A stretch of 64,000 nt of DNA from Chitinophaga agri (GTDB lineage Bacteria > Bacteroidota > Bacteroidia > Chitinophagales > Chitinophagaceae). Both the position numbers and the translations under genes were made by a program. The notes below the pieces were generated by a model. It did not search any database, was not told the origin of the DNA, and saw only the letters and a list, made by a program, of their open reading frames with translations. The stretch lies in assembly GCF_010093065.1 (NCBI RefSeq), contig NZ_CP048113.1, positions 7,458,001 to 7,522,000 of the forward strand. The letters run 5' to 3'. Of the stretch, positions 36,723 to 46,482 are shown piece after piece (position 1 is the stretch's first letter; every line of letters begins with the position of its first letter).

Positions 36723-36755
36723 AAACCCGCTTAAGTAAAGATCTTAAGCGGGTTT
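36723..36755. terminator. Terminator between convergent genes
   Basis: AAACCCGCTTAAG (36723-36735) pairs with CTTAAGCGGGTTT (36743-36755), perfect 13-bp stem. Confidence 0.9.
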
Positions 36756-36780
36756 GTTTGTATTGAAGATGAGGAGATGA

Positions 36781-38265
36781 TCACTCGTTGCTGATCATAT
36801 TACTTTTAATACCCGTCACCCCGATCAGGAAGCACACCAGTGCAATAGCTATCGGATAGAGCAATCCTGCCAGGTGGTTGTGCGTTTCTGTTACCAGTAA
36901 TGTGGCAACAGTTGGCAGCAATCCGCCAAATATCCCGTTCCCTATATGATAAGGCAGGGACATCGAGGTATAGCGGATGCGCGTAGGGAATAATTCCACC
37001 AGGAAGGCGGCTATAGGTCCGTATACCATGGTTACAAAGATCACCTGTATAAACACCAGCAGGATGAGTTGCCATAGCTGAGGCGTACTTACAATGATCT
37101 CACGGGTGGTTTCTGCTTTACCATCCGTAGCAATGGTTGTCTCGCGGAACTTAGAGCCATCAGTGTATGTTTTTGTTTTAATGGACTTCTCTATGTTCTG
37201 CATTTTTTCATTCCGGGAGATGGTGTTCTCAATGCTGTAGCGGCTGGTATCTTCATTTTTCAGGCTGAGATCCGCCACCCTGTCCATACCCGCGTAGATC
37301 GGATAATAGGCGAGTGCTGCCACCAGCATACCTGTCATCATGATCTTTTTGCGCCCTATCTTGTCGGATAATTTACCAAAATAGATAAAGAACGGGGTAC
37401 CGAGCAATAATGCTACTGCGATAATAATATTGGACTGTACAAATTCTACCTGCATGGTTTTCTGGAGGAATGACAGTGCATAAAATTGTCCGGTGTACCA
37501 GATCACGCCCTGACCCATGGTGGCGCCAAACAGTGCGAGCAATACCATGCGCAGGTTCTCTTTTTTACCAAAGCTTTCCTTCAGCGGATTGAGTGATGTT
37601 TTACCTTCTGCTTTCAGCTGCACAAACAGTGGTGATTCTTTCAGTCGTATCCTGATATAATAGGACATGAGTACCAGGAAGATAGACAGCCAGAAGGGAA
37701 TACGCCATCCCCAGGCGTTGAAGTCTTCGGGAGTGAGGCTGGACCGGGTGATCAGGATCACCGCAAGCGATACGAACAGACCGAGTGTGGCGGTCGTTTG
37801 TATGAAACTGGTGTAATAGCCCCGCTGATCATGAGGAGAATGCTCCGCGACGTAGGTGGCCGCGCCTCCGTATTCACCACCGAGGGCCAGACCCTGTAAC
37901 AGCCGGAGGACCAGTACAATAATTGGCGCGACGATGCCGATGCTCTCATACCCGGGTACAAAGCCGATGGCAAAAGTAGAGCCGCCCATAATGAGCAACG
38001 TTAGCAAAAAGGTGTACTTACGTCCCGTGAGATCGCCCAGGCGGCCGAAGACGATCGCCCCGAACGGGCGTACAATAAATCCCACGGCAAAAGTGGCCAA
38101 AGTGGCAATGTAGGCCAGATCAGGATTGCTGGGAGGAAAAAATTTCTGGGAAATGATGGCCGACAGACTACCAAAAATGTAGAAGTCATACCATTCAATG
38201 AGTGTCCCGGCGGAGGAGGCCAGTATTACCTGCCAGATGGTTTGTGAGACTTTGCTGTTGTTCAT
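36781..38265 (-). CDS. MFS transporter, metabolite:H+ symporter type
   Basis: Twelve membrane spans are expected in 494 residues. Family marks include EWYDFYIFGSLSAII near the N-terminus, GRLGDLTGRKYTFL, LALGGEYGGAATYVAEHSP and a PLYPIALAL-like end. These are typical of the MHS subfamily (ProP, ShiA, KgtP), which import organic acids or osmolytes. A long hydrophilic loop of about 60 residues (DLSKNEDTSRYSIENTISRN, then a Thr/Lys-rich stretch) sits between spans eight and nine, longer than usual. Substrate unknown; the gene stands alone. Confidence 0.9.
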   Translation of the reverse strand: MNNSKVSQTIWQVILASSAGTLIEWYDFYIFGSLSAIISQKFFPPSNPDLAYIATLATFAVGFIVRPFGAIVFGRLGDLTGRKYTFLLTLLIMGGSTFAIGFVPGYESIGIVAPIIVLVLRLLQGLALGGEYGGAATYVAEHSPHDQRGYYTSFIQTTATLGLFVSLAVILITRSSLTPEDFNAWGWRIPFWLSIFLVLMSYYIRIRLKESPLFVQLKAEGKTSLNPLKESFGKKENLRMVLLALFGATMGQGVIWYTGQFYALSFLQKTMQVEFVQSNIIIAVALLLGTPFFIYFGKLSDKIGRKKIMMTGMLVAALAYYPIYAGMDRVADLSLKNEDTSRYSIENTISRNEKMQNIEKSIKTKTYTDGSKFRETTIATDGKAETTREIIVSTPQLWQLILLVFIQVIFVTMVYGPIAAFLVELFPTRIRYTSMSLPYHIGNGIFGGLLPTVATLLVTETHNHLAGLLYPIAIALVCFLIGVTGIKSNMISNE

Positions 38266-38429
38266 ATACGTGGTTACTTGGTTGATATCGATGTATAATA
38301 TAGGTAAATTGTTGTAAATGTTATAGTATTTGCATATTTAATAGGGGAAAAGGGGGAATAGTACGTCTTTTATTATAGTTATTTTCTTTTAACTTTAATG
38401 AGACTTCAGGATAGCTCTACAAATCATAT

Positions 38430-40670
38430 ATGCGTAAACGACCGGCTTTAGTTTTTTTATTTATCATACTGTTGCTACCCGCAGCGGTGTTCGCCCAGGA
38501 TGCGGCAAAAAGACCTAAGATAGGTCTGACACTTAGTGGCGGCGGAGCTAAAGGGCTGGCACACATAGGTATTTTGCAGGCGCTCGACAGTGCCGGACTA
38601 AAGGTTGACTATATCACCGGTACCAGTATGGGAAGTATCGTAGGGTCGCTCTATGCTATGGGCTATTCCGGCGATGCAATTGAGAAACTGGCCCGGGAAA
38701 TGGATTGGAGTAACCTGTTTTCGAATCAGCCGGTGCTGACGGACATATCCTTCGAAGAAAAGCGGGAGTATAATAAATACCTGATAGAGATCCCTTTTGA
38801 ATACGGTAAACCCAAACTGGCGTCTGGCGTGATAGCAGGCGAGCAGCTCTGGCTGGAACTGGCCCGGTTGTGCTGGCCGGTGAATAATGTGAGAGATTTT
38901 TCCCAATTTGATATACCCTTTAAATGTATTGCCACAGATGTGACCACAGGAGACATCGTTACGCTGGATACCGGTGATATTGTCATGGCCATCCGCGCCA
39001 GCATGGCTATCCCTTCGGTGTTCACGGCAGTGAAGATTGGCGATAAGAACCTGGTGGACGGAGGGGTGGTACGCAACTTCCCTGTTATTACAGCGAAAGA
39101 TATGGGGGCAGATATCGTGATCGGTTCCAACGTCAGTAGTGGTCTGCGTAAGGCGGAGCAACTCGCAACGCCACTGGATATTATTTATCAGCTGGGCTTT
39201 TACAAGGATGCGGAAGATTTTAAACAGGCAAAGAAACTGACGGATATCTACATACATCATCACCTGGATAATTATACGGCGGCCAGTTTCGGGAGCGTGG
39301 ATTCCCTGCTGGCAATAGGAAAAAAGAAGGGTGATGAGATGTACCCTGTATTTAAACATATGGCGGATTCCCTGAATGCACTATACCCGCCGGCCACGCC
39401 CTTCCGGAAGAACAGGTTACCGTTCACGCCGGATATTGAACTGATAGATATTAAGGTCACCGGACTGGTACATTCAGATGAACGTTTCTTCAAAGGAAGG
39501 CTGGGACTGGTAAAAGGAGGTTGTTATACGCCTACTGATCTGAAAGATGCCGTACTGAATGTATTTGGTACCCGTTTCTATAAAATGATCACTTATGACC
39601 TCGAAGCGAAAGGGAACGGTAAAAGCCTGATGAATGTCCAGGTGGAGGAGAATCCGTTAACCTATGTGAAGTTTGCCTTGCAGTACAACAGTTTTACGAA
39701 TGCCAGCGCTATTATTAATATCACACAGCGCAATTTTGTGGTGCCTAACTCCAGGGCGTTTGTTAGCTTAGCGATCGGGGAAAATCCAAGAGTAAAGGGA
39801 GAATTATTCAAATACCTGGGACCGAAGCGGAATTTTGGTTTCGGACTGGGCGTTGATTTCGAAGACAATGCGCTGACGCTCTACAAAGACTATAAGCGCC
39901 AGATGGAATATCATCTGAAATACCTGAATGGCGAAGCCAAGCTGCAATATACCCTGAACAGTATGATGGCGATAGGCGTAGGCACCCGGTTTGAGTTCCT
40001 GAACATCAGCCCGCGGTATGAGTCTGTGGAGGTTTTAAGGGGCAATGGTAATCAGCTGAATAGCTTCCTGTATTTCGGCGTGAACTCACTCGACAGAAAG
40101 ATCTATCCGCATCGCGGTATGGACCTGCAGTTTGAATCAGGATGGGTGTATCGTCAGCAGACGGGCTACAGGGTATATAAGGACGGAGCGGAGATCATGC
40201 CGGAGGACTATGGTTATAAGTTCAACAATTACCAGCGTACCCTGCTGCGTATGAAGTATAACCTGCCTGTCAATCCTAAAGGTACGATGCAGCTGGAGGC
40301 AGGAGGTGGAGCTAACTTTACGCATCGCCAGGGGCCTATCAATGCCTTCCTGCTGGGAGGATTGAACACCGTGATCCGTAACCAGTTGCCTATTGTGGGT
40401 ATCAGGGAGGCGGAGATCACAACATCAAGTGCGGCGACCCTGCAATTGTCCTATCAATATGAATTTATGCGGAATGTTTATGCGATTCCCCGTGCGGGCG
40501 CAGTGTTGTATGACTTCCTGGGGGATGTATCTTCGAAGTATAAGTATATGAGCGGGTATGGATTAACAGGGGGATATTCTTCCTTTATGGGGCCAATAGA
40601 AGCGTCCGTCATGTATTGTGACCAGGACGGACGCCTGCGGATGTATGTGAATATCGGATTTAATTTCTAG
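38430..40670 (+). CDS. Patatin-like phospholipase with outer-membrane barrel (type Vd secretion type)
   Basis: A signal peptide ends around AQDAAK. The patatin domain carries the oxyanion loop LSGGGAKG, nucleophile Ser66 in GTSMG, and the catalytic Asp210 in VDGG. A POTRA-like segment (about 330-410, IELIDIKVTGLVHSDERFFK) and a C-terminal 16-strand type barrel follow, ending NIGFNF with a terminal Phe. This is the PlpD/FplA layout, where the lipase stays attached to its own outer-membrane transporter. The last codons overlap the convergent miaE gene by 4 bp. Confidence 0.93.
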   Translation: MRKRPALVFLFIILLLPAAVFAQDAAKRPKIGLTLSGGGAKGLAHIGILQALDSAGLKVDYITGTSMGSIVGSLYAMGYSGDAIEKLAREMDWSNLFSNQPVLTDISFEEKREYNKYLIEIPFEYGKPKLASGVIAGEQLWLELARLCWPVNNVRDFSQFDIPFKCIATDVTTGDIVTLDTGDIVMAIRASMAIPSVFTAVKIGDKNLVDGGVVRNFPVITAKDMGADIVIGSNVSSGLRKAEQLATPLDIIYQLGFYKDAEDFKQAKKLTDIYIHHHLDNYTAASFGSVDSLLAIGKKKGDEMYPVFKHMADSLNALYPPATPFRKNRLPFTPDIELIDIKVTGLVHSDERFFKGRLGLVKGGCYTPTDLKDAVLNVFGTRFYKMITYDLEAKGNGKSLMNVQVEENPLTYVKFALQYNSFTNASAIINITQRNFVVPNSRAFVSLAIGENPRVKGELFKYLGPKRNFGFGLGVDFEDNALTLYKDYKRQMEYHLKYLNGEAKLQYTLNSMMAIGVGTRFEFLNISPRYESVEVLRGNGNQLNSFLYFGVNSLDRKIYPHRGMDLQFESGWVYRQQTGYRVYKDGAEIMPEDYGYKFNNYQRTLLRMKYNLPVNPKGTMQLEAGGGANFTHRQGPINAFLLGGLNTVIRNQLPIVGIREAEITTSSAATLQLSYQYEFMRNVYAIPRAGAVLYDFLGDVSSKYKYMSGYGLTGGYSSFMGPIEASVMYCDQDGRLRMYVNIGFNF

Positions 40671-41263
40671 TGCATTCTGTCACCGCGCACTTCCAGGTTT
40701 TGAATGATGTCTGCCTCCAGTGTCAGCCATTCCTGCCAGCGGGCCCTTACCCTCTCTTCCGGTATATATTCATTGGCCAGGTCTATGAACAGGCGGTAAT
40801 GCCCTGCTTCAGATATCATGAATTTGCGGTAAAATTCTTTCAGATAGGCATCTTCCAAACCTTCACTGAGCAGGCGGAAACGTTCCGCACTGCGGGCTTC
40901 AATGAGCGCAAATATGAGTAGTCTGTCCAGCAGTACTGATTGCGGATCACCACCTTTGTTCTGATGGAGCATCAGCGCGTTCACATACATATCTTTGCGC
41001 TGTTTGCCCAGGGAGAACCCACGTTTGCGCATTTCAGCCAGTACCTGCCGGAAATGTCCCCATTCTTCAGTGACGATAGGAGCGAGTTCCTGTACCAGTT
41101 TATCCTTTTCAGGATAACGCTGTATCAGGGATATACAGGAGGTAGCCGCTTTTTGTTCACAGAAAGCATGGTCAGTCAGGATCTCTTCCAGAGAGATAGC
41201 GGCCAGGTTTACCCAGCGCGGGTCAGTAGGGAGGTGTAGCCCTAATATGGAGACTTTACTCAT
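40667..41263 (-). CDS. miaE: tRNA-(ms2io6A)-hydroxylase MiaE
   Basis: The 198-residue di-iron protein shows the paired Glu/His iron-ligand helices: LEEILTDHAFCEQKAA, TEEWGHFRQVLAEM, IEARSAERFRLL and ISEAGHYRLF. MiaE hydroxylates ms2i6A37 in tRNAs. The length matches the family. Its -7 box ends 4 nt before the start codon, pointing to a leaderless transcript. It overlaps the patatin gene end and is divergent from bioF with only 26 bp between starts. Confidence 0.92.
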   Translation of the reverse strand: MSKVSILGLHLPTDPRWVNLAAISLEEILTDHAFCEQKAATSCISLIQRYPEKDKLVQELAPIVTEEWGHFRQVLAEMRKRGFSLGKQRKDMYVNALMLHQNKGGDPQSVLLDRLLIFALIEARSAERFRLLSEGLEDAYLKEFYRKFMISEAGHYRLFIDLANEYIPEERVRARWQEWLTLEADIIQNLEVRGDRMH

Positions 41264-41267
41264 CCGG

Positions 41268-41285
41268 CAAAGTTACTTAGCTTTG
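41268..41285. promoter_or_regulatory. Back-to-back -7 boxes between miaE and bioF
   Basis: Reverse-strand TAACTTTG (plus 41268-41275) and forward TAGCTTTG (41278-41285) each match TAnnTTTG exactly, lie 2 bp apart, and each end 4 nt before its start codon. The whole intergenic region is 26 bp. Confidence 0.65.
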
Positions 41286-41289
41286 GGAG

Positions 41290-42399
41290 ATGAAAGAAGA
41301 TTTTCTTTTGCAGCAACTGGCTCAGCGTGAGGCGCAGCACGCATTCCGCCGTCTGAGACTGCCGGCTCCGGGGGCAGTGGATTTTTGTTCAAATGACTAT
41401 CTGGGACTGGCACAGAGTAACGCTATGCAGGAGGCAGTGCATACGTTGTTACAGGCAAGACCGTATATGCATGGTAGTACAGGTTCGCGATTGCTGGCCG
41501 GTAACTATGCATGGGTGGAGGAGGCGGAAGCGATGCTGGCTGCCTTTCATCAGGCGCAGACTGGCCTGATCTATAACTCAGGATATGATGCCAATGTGGG
41601 CTTGTTCTCAGCAGTGCCACAGAAGGGAGATACGATCATTTACGATCAGTTGATCCATGCCTCTATCAGGGATGGGATACGGTTGTCAAAGGCGCAGGCT
41701 TTTTCTTTTCTACATAATGACATAGCCGATCTGCAGAAAAAACTGCAACATGGTGTGGGAAACATCTTTGTGGCCGTGGAATCGGTATATTCTATGGACG
41801 GAGATTTTGCACCATTACAGGAAGTGGCGGCACTTTGTGAGCAGACAGGGGCCAACCTGATCGTGGATGAGGCGCATGCGACAGGTGTGGTAGGAGAACG
41901 AGGGGAGGGGCTGGTGCAGCATTTACGGTTGCAGGAAGCCTGTTTTGCGCGCGTGCATACATTTGGTAAAGCCGTGGGCTGTCATGGCGCGGTGGTCTTG
42001 GGGAGTGCTCATTTGCGTGACTTTCTGATCAACTTTTCCCGTTCATTTATCTATACGACCGCGTTACCGCCAACTGCTATTGCGGCTATCGTGGCGAGTT
42101 ATGAGTTATTCCCCTATATGCAGTCAGCGCGGGCGCATTTAGCGGCATTGATCACCCGGTTCCGGGAGGGAGCAAAAGGGCGGGCGACGTTATATAGTGA
42201 GACGCCTATTCAGATCGTACTGACACCCGGAAACGAGTATACCCGTGCGCTGGCAGGAGAATTACAGCTGGCCGGATTCGATGTACGCCCGATCCTGCAT
42301 CCGACCGTTCCTAAAGGGAAAGAGCGGTTACGTATCGTATTACACAGCTTTAATACAGCAGCAGAGGTAGACCGCCTTTTGCAGGCACTGGTGAGGTGA
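41290..42399 (+). CDS. bioF: 8-amino-7-oxononanoate synthase-like aminotransferase-fold enzyme
   Basis: This 369-residue PLP enzyme of the alpha-oxoamine synthase family shows VDFCSNDYLGLAQ, STGSRLLAGNY, LIYNSGYDANVGLFSA, VDEAHATGVVGERGEG and the PLP lysine Lys227 in HTFGKAVGCHGAV. These match BioF, which joins pimeloyl thioester and alanine in biotin synthesis. Related members (KBL, ALAS, SPT) share the fold, so the symbol is likely but not proved; no other biotin genes are nearby. The start lies 26 bp from the divergent miaE start. Confidence 0.85.
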   Translation: MKEDFLLQQLAQREAQHAFRRLRLPAPGAVDFCSNDYLGLAQSNAMQEAVHTLLQARPYMHGSTGSRLLAGNYAWVEEAEAMLAAFHQAQTGLIYNSGYDANVGLFSAVPQKGDTIIYDQLIHASIRDGIRLSKAQAFSFLHNDIADLQKKLQHGVGNIFVAVESVYSMDGDFAPLQEVAALCEQTGANLIVDEAHATGVVGERGEGLVQHLRLQEACFARVHTFGKAVGCHGAVVLGSAHLRDFLINFSRSFIYTTALPPTAIAAIVASYELFPYMQSARAHLAALITRFREGAKGRATLYSETPIQIVLTPGNEYTRALAGELQLAGFDVRPILHPTVPKGKERLRIVLHSFNTAAEVDRLLQALVR

Positions 42400-42417
42400 A
42401 GGCAATAGGCTGCATTA

Positions 42418-42425
42418 TAATTTTG
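42418..42425 (+). promoter_or_regulatory. -7 box of the penicillin acylase gene
   Basis: TAATTTTG, exact TAnnTTTG, 26 nt before the ATG at 42452. Confidence 0.45.
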
Positions 42426-42451
42426 TATCTTAGCATAACAAGATAGCACGT

Positions 42452-44875
42452 ATGAGATTTGTTCCCTTTACCGTTTCGGCGGTGATCACCATTGCACTAA
42501 TTATTTGCCTGGACAGGTCCTGGGGCGCACTTCCTCCATTCGGACGGTTGTTAAGTCCACAGGAAGGTTTCTGGCAGAATGCGACCTCTATCAGCAAGGA
42601 TTATAACGAAGAGCTGCAGGTCCCTGGTTTACAGGGAAAGGTAGACGTTTGGCTGGATGACAGGATGGTGCCACATATCTTTGCTGAGAACAGCGCAGAT
42701 GCTTATTATGTGGAGGGATATATGCATGCCCGTGACAGACTGTGGCAGATGGAGCTACAGTGTTTTGCAGCCGCCGGACGTTTGTCAGAGATCCTGGGGC
42801 CTAAGATGATCCCATACGACCGTCAGCAGCGTCGCACGGGGATGTTATATGGAGCGGAACAGGCAGTAAAGGCCATGGAGGCAGATCCGGTGGCTGGTCC
42901 GGCGATAAGGGCCTATGCAGATGGTATTAATGCGTATATCAGTACGCTGACAAAAGCAACACTTCCGTTAGAGTATAAATTGCTTGATTATAAACCAGAG
43001 AAGTGGACAACGCTTAATTCAGGTTTATTGCTGAAAATGATGGCCGCGGATCTGGCTGGCGGAGCGAATGACCTGGTATATACAAATGCCCGCCGTTTAT
43101 TCAGCAAGGCGGATTTTAACCAGTTATACCCTGACTTCGGCGATAGTATTGATCCGATCATTCCGGCAGGTACGTCCTATCCGGCACCGACGGTAAAGGC
43201 TACGCCTCCGGCGGATAGTATATTGACGGCCGCTGGCATTTCCCTGAACTTTAAGGAAGAAAGGCCTGACCCGGATAACGGCAGTAATAACTGGGCTGTA
43301 GCCGGATCAAAGACACGTGCAGGCGCACCGATCCTCTGTAACGATCCGCACCTGGGATTAAGTCTGCCGTCTTTATGGTATGAGGTGCAGCTCCACACAC
43401 CGGAAATGAATGTCTATGGGGCTACATTACCAGGCGCACCGGGTGTGATCATTGGTTTTAATGATCACATCGCCTGGGGAGTGACCAACGCGGCGGAAGA
43501 TGTGAAAGATTATTACCTGATGCAGTTCCGTAACGGCAAGCAACAGTATATGTTCAACGGGACGTATCGTGATGCTGACCTGCGGATTGAGAAGATCAAT
43601 GTGAAGGGCGGACAGCCTTACTATGACACGGTGGCCTATACTGTATGGGGACCAGTAGTCTACGATGCCGGTTTTCCTGATACGGCGACTCATCAGCAGT
43701 TCCTGGCTATGCGCTGGAAAGCCCTTGACCCTTCTGTAGAGATCCGGACATTTCTGGAACTGAATAAAGCGCATAACTATAACGACTATCTCGCTGCTTT
43801 AAAATATTACACCTGTCCTGCACAGAACTTCGCGTTTGCCGCAAAAACGGGAGAAATAGCACTCTGGCATAATGGTCAGTTCCCTTTACGCTGGAAAGAC
43901 CAGGGAAAATGGATCATGCCTGGCGGGGATAGCGCTTTCGCCTGGCAGGGGTATGTGCCACAGGAGCAGAATCCACATATGTATAATCCGGTACGTGGGT
44001 TTGTCAGCTCTGCGAATCAGCATCCGACGGATAGTACTTACCCTTACCGGTATGTGGCAGACTTTGACCTGTTCCGTGGGAAACGTATCAACGAAGTATT
44101 GGCGGCAGACAGTCAGATCACTGTACAGGATATGATGGACCTGCAGAATGACAACCTGAACCCGTTCGCCAGGGCAGCACTTCCACTGATCCGTAAGCAT
44201 TTACCAGCATCCCTGCTGACCGCAGACCAACAGGCCTACTGGAAAATGCTCGATAAGTGGGACTTGCAGAGTAGTCCGGACAGCAAGGGGGCAACACTGT
44301 TTAATATCTTCTGGGATAAGATGCAGTCGGCCATCTGGGACGACGATATAGTGATAGACAAGGTACCGTTGCAACAGCCATGGGAGAAGACTACATTGCT
44401 TTGGCTGTTACGGGATTCTTCTATGAAATACATCGATAATATCCATACAGCAGGAAAGGAAACACTCTCACAGGTGATGCTGAATTGTTTTGCGGCCACT
44501 GCTGATAGTGCCAGATCTCTGGATGCGCAGCAGAAGCTGGAGTTTGGCCGTTTCCGTGGCACGAATATCCGTCACCTGACGAGGTCTATTGCACCATTTG
44601 GGGCGATGAACCTGCGTACCGGCGGAGGGCGTCATATCGTCAATGCGACGAAGCAGACGCATGGTCCGTCCTGGAAGATGGTAGTACAGATGAGCGCGAA
44701 GACGGAAGCGTATGGTATTTATCCAGGTGGTCAGAGCGGAAATCCGGGAAGTCCGTTTTATGACAATGCGGTACAGGACTGGGTACAGGGAAAGTATTAT
44801 CTTTTACATGTGTTTGATAAACAGGAGGATAGCGATCCGGCAGTAAAGTTTAAGATACATTTTACGAAGGGATAA
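42452..44875 (+). CDS. Penicillin acylase family Ntn-hydrolase
   Basis: The 807-residue protein starts with a hydrophobic segment (signal or anchor to residue about 20). The alpha subunit region holds VDVWLDDRMVPHIFAENSAD-AYYVEGYMHARDRLWQME. After a spacer, DNGSNNWAVAGSKT places Ser278 at the start of the beta subunit, the nucleophile exposed by autocleavage after Gly277. Later blocks (ILCNDPHLGLSLPSLWYEVQ, GVIIGFNDHIAWGVTNA) match the family. Such enzymes cleave amide bonds in penicillins or acyl-homoserine lactones; substrate not determined. A tRNA-Lys follows 75 bp after the stop. Confidence 0.93.
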   Translation: MRFVPFTVSAVITIALIICLDRSWGALPPFGRLLSPQEGFWQNATSISKDYNEELQVPGLQGKVDVWLDDRMVPHIFAENSADAYYVEGYMHARDRLWQMELQCFAAAGRLSEILGPKMIPYDRQQRRTGMLYGAEQAVKAMEADPVAGPAIRAYADGINAYISTLTKATLPLEYKLLDYKPEKWTTLNSGLLLKMMAADLAGGANDLVYTNARRLFSKADFNQLYPDFGDSIDPIIPAGTSYPAPTVKATPPADSILTAAGISLNFKEERPDPDNGSNNWAVAGSKTRAGAPILCNDPHLGLSLPSLWYEVQLHTPEMNVYGATLPGAPGVIIGFNDHIAWGVTNAAEDVKDYYLMQFRNGKQQYMFNGTYRDADLRIEKINVKGGQPYYDTVAYTVWGPVVYDAGFPDTATHQQFLAMRWKALDPSVEIRTFLELNKAHNYNDYLAALKYYTCPAQNFAFAAKTGEIALWHNGQFPLRWKDQGKWIMPGGDSAFAWQGYVPQEQNPHMYNPVRGFVSSANQHPTDSTYPYRYVADFDLFRGKRINEVLAADSQITVQDMMDLQNDNLNPFARAALPLIRKHLPASLLTADQQAYWKMLDKWDLQSSPDSKGATLFNIFWDKMQSAIWDDDIVIDKVPLQQPWEKTTLLWLLRDSSMKYIDNIHTAGKETLSQVMLNCFAATADSARSLDAQQKLEFGRFRGTNIRHLTRSIAPFGAMNLRTGGGRHIVNATKQTHGPSWKMVVQMSAKTEAYGIYPGGQSGNPGSPFYDNAVQDWVQGKYYLLHVFDKQEDSDPAVKFKIHFTKG

Positions 44876-44893
44876 AGATTTTTTTTAGAAATA

Positions 44894-44924
44894 TTTGGCA
44901 GGGAATATATAATTCCTATCTTTG
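44894..44924 (+). promoter_or_regulatory. Perfect Bacteroidota promoter of the second tRNA-Lys
   Basis: TTTG (44894-44897), a 19-nt spacer and TATCTTTG (44917-44924), exact to TAnnTTTG. The box ends 26 nt before the tRNA, as for the first copy. Confidence 0.8.
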
Positions 44925-44950
44925 CACTCCCAATCACGGAAAAGGGGAAT

Positions 44951-45023
44951 GATTCCGTAGCTCAGTTGGTAGAGCAATACACTTTTAATGTATGGGTCCT
45001 GGGTTCGAGTCCCAGCGGGATCA
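44951..45023 (+). tRNA. tRNA-Lys (anticodon UUU), second identical copy
   Basis: All 73 nt equal the copy at 7363-7435, with the same acceptor pairs, UUU anticodon and A discriminator; the leader also shares GGGAAT just before the tRNA. It marks the left edge of an AT-rich accessory stretch. Confidence 0.97.
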
Positions 45024-45029
45024 CAAGAA

Positions 45030-45058
45030 AAGACTGCGCGAACAGCGTGGTCTTTTTT
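45030..45058 (+). terminator. Terminator after second tRNA-Lys
   Basis: AAGACTGCGC (45030-45039) pairs with GCGTGGTCTT (45045-45054) using two wobble pairs, followed by TTTT. Confidence 0.8.
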
Positions 45059-45136
45059 GTTTCAGGTGCAATGCCTGAAATTCCTTTAAGAATCCTAAAT
45101 TAATGGGTTAACTTATCGGTCAATAAACCTCTGCAA

Positions 45137-46475
45137 ATGAAAGTCAGAAGCATTACAATCCTGATTTGTATCACTTTCAAAACCTTCATTTAGATCTGAC
45201 GTATCCTGCCGGGCACCCCAAAGCTGGTCGGGCGTTAGACAAAGTTTGTATCATTGGACAGAGTGGAACTGGAAAGACGACCTTATTGAAATTAATTTCC
45301 ATTCTATCATATCGCACTTCTCAATTTGATCAGGTTGGATCGTTGGATAAAATTAAAAACATTGAGATTGAGTTTGAGTTTAGTGATGTGACAGCTACCA
45401 AATATCTCGAAGCTGATATAAGTTCTGACGACACTGTCAAATCATATTGGAGAAATTATTTGAAAGCAGGAGAGCCACTATCACCTGATGCAGTAAACAA
45501 ATTGTGGTCGGAATAAATAGCAGGATATTACCTTTATCAATCTACTTTCCCGCAGATTTGGTCTATGATCTCGAGGCTGATTCCTCGAGTGTGAATGACT
45601 ATACTAAAAAAAGGACTATCGACTTTTCTACGGAAAAAGCTGCAGATATCTGGAGCATTATTCTTAATAAAATTCAGAAATATCAGGAAGAAGAATTGAA
45701 GATCCGGCAACAAATATCGAAGGTTGCGGAGAAGAGTGACAATATTCAGGAGATACAGCGGGCAGTAAAGGAATTGGAAGAATGGCGCCAAAGTGCATTC
45801 AATCCGGTTGAAGATGTTGCCCAAAATTGTTTGAATGATGTATTACATCATTTTGGACTAAGGGTCAAAACAGCGCTTGATTTCCAAAAGAAGGAAGATA
45901 TCGGATTCCTGAAGATAGAAGATTTTGAGAACAATGAAGTTCCGAATGGTTTATTAAGCACTGGGACAAAGCAGGTAATGCTTTCAGCACTCCCCTTATA
46001 TTTACTTAAGCCGAATAAATGTCAGATTTTGTATGATGAGCCTGAGCGTTCATTGTATCCCGACTTACAGCGTTTCATTATTGATTATTATGTGAGTTTA
46101 ACTACTGATTCCCAGTTCTTCTTTTCAACTCACTCTCCCATTATAGCTTCTTCTTTTGAGCCATGGGAGATCGTCGAACTGAAATTCGATGAAAAGTGGT
46201 ATGTGTATAGGGATAAGTACTACGAAGGGGAAAACCATGTGGACAATTACTTTGTTGATCCACGGTATTTAGATTATGACCTGATCCTAAAGAAGGTTTT
46301 TGATCTGAAAGACACCAGTAGCGATCTGCGAATGGAAGCACTGGTGGAATTAAGTATGTTGAAAAATCAGTTAGACACACTGAAACAGGAAGGTAAATTA
46401 CAAACTGAAAAAGCAAAGGCAATCTTGACACGTTATAAATCGCTGGCGCAAAAGCTGGCATGGGAAACCGAATGA
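45137..46475 (+). pseudogene. Frameshifted AAA/ABC-type ATPase, PtuA-like (Septu-type defence)
   Basis: An ATG at 45137 opens MKVRSITIL in one frame; the meaning then continues in another frame from YNPDLYHFQNLHLDLTYPAG through Walker A GQSGTGKTTL to DAVNKLWSE, stopping at 45516. A third frame, reached by adding one A near 45512 (giving WSEINSRILPLSIYFPADLV), runs on to 46475 and holds a coiled-coil insertion, GLLSTGTKQVML (signature-like), Walker B ILYDEPERSLYP and the H-loop region FFSTHSP. Together these are one ATPase of about 445 residues with two frameshifts. The type resembles ATPases of Septu systems, where the partner is an HNH nuclease. Base composition is visibly AT-richer than neighbours. 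Confidence 0.75.
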
Positions 46476-46482
46476 TCCGATC

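Noticed and set aside
38598..39359. 253-residue reverse frame inside the patatin gene
   Set aside because: Shadow frame; catalytic motifs lie on the forward strand.
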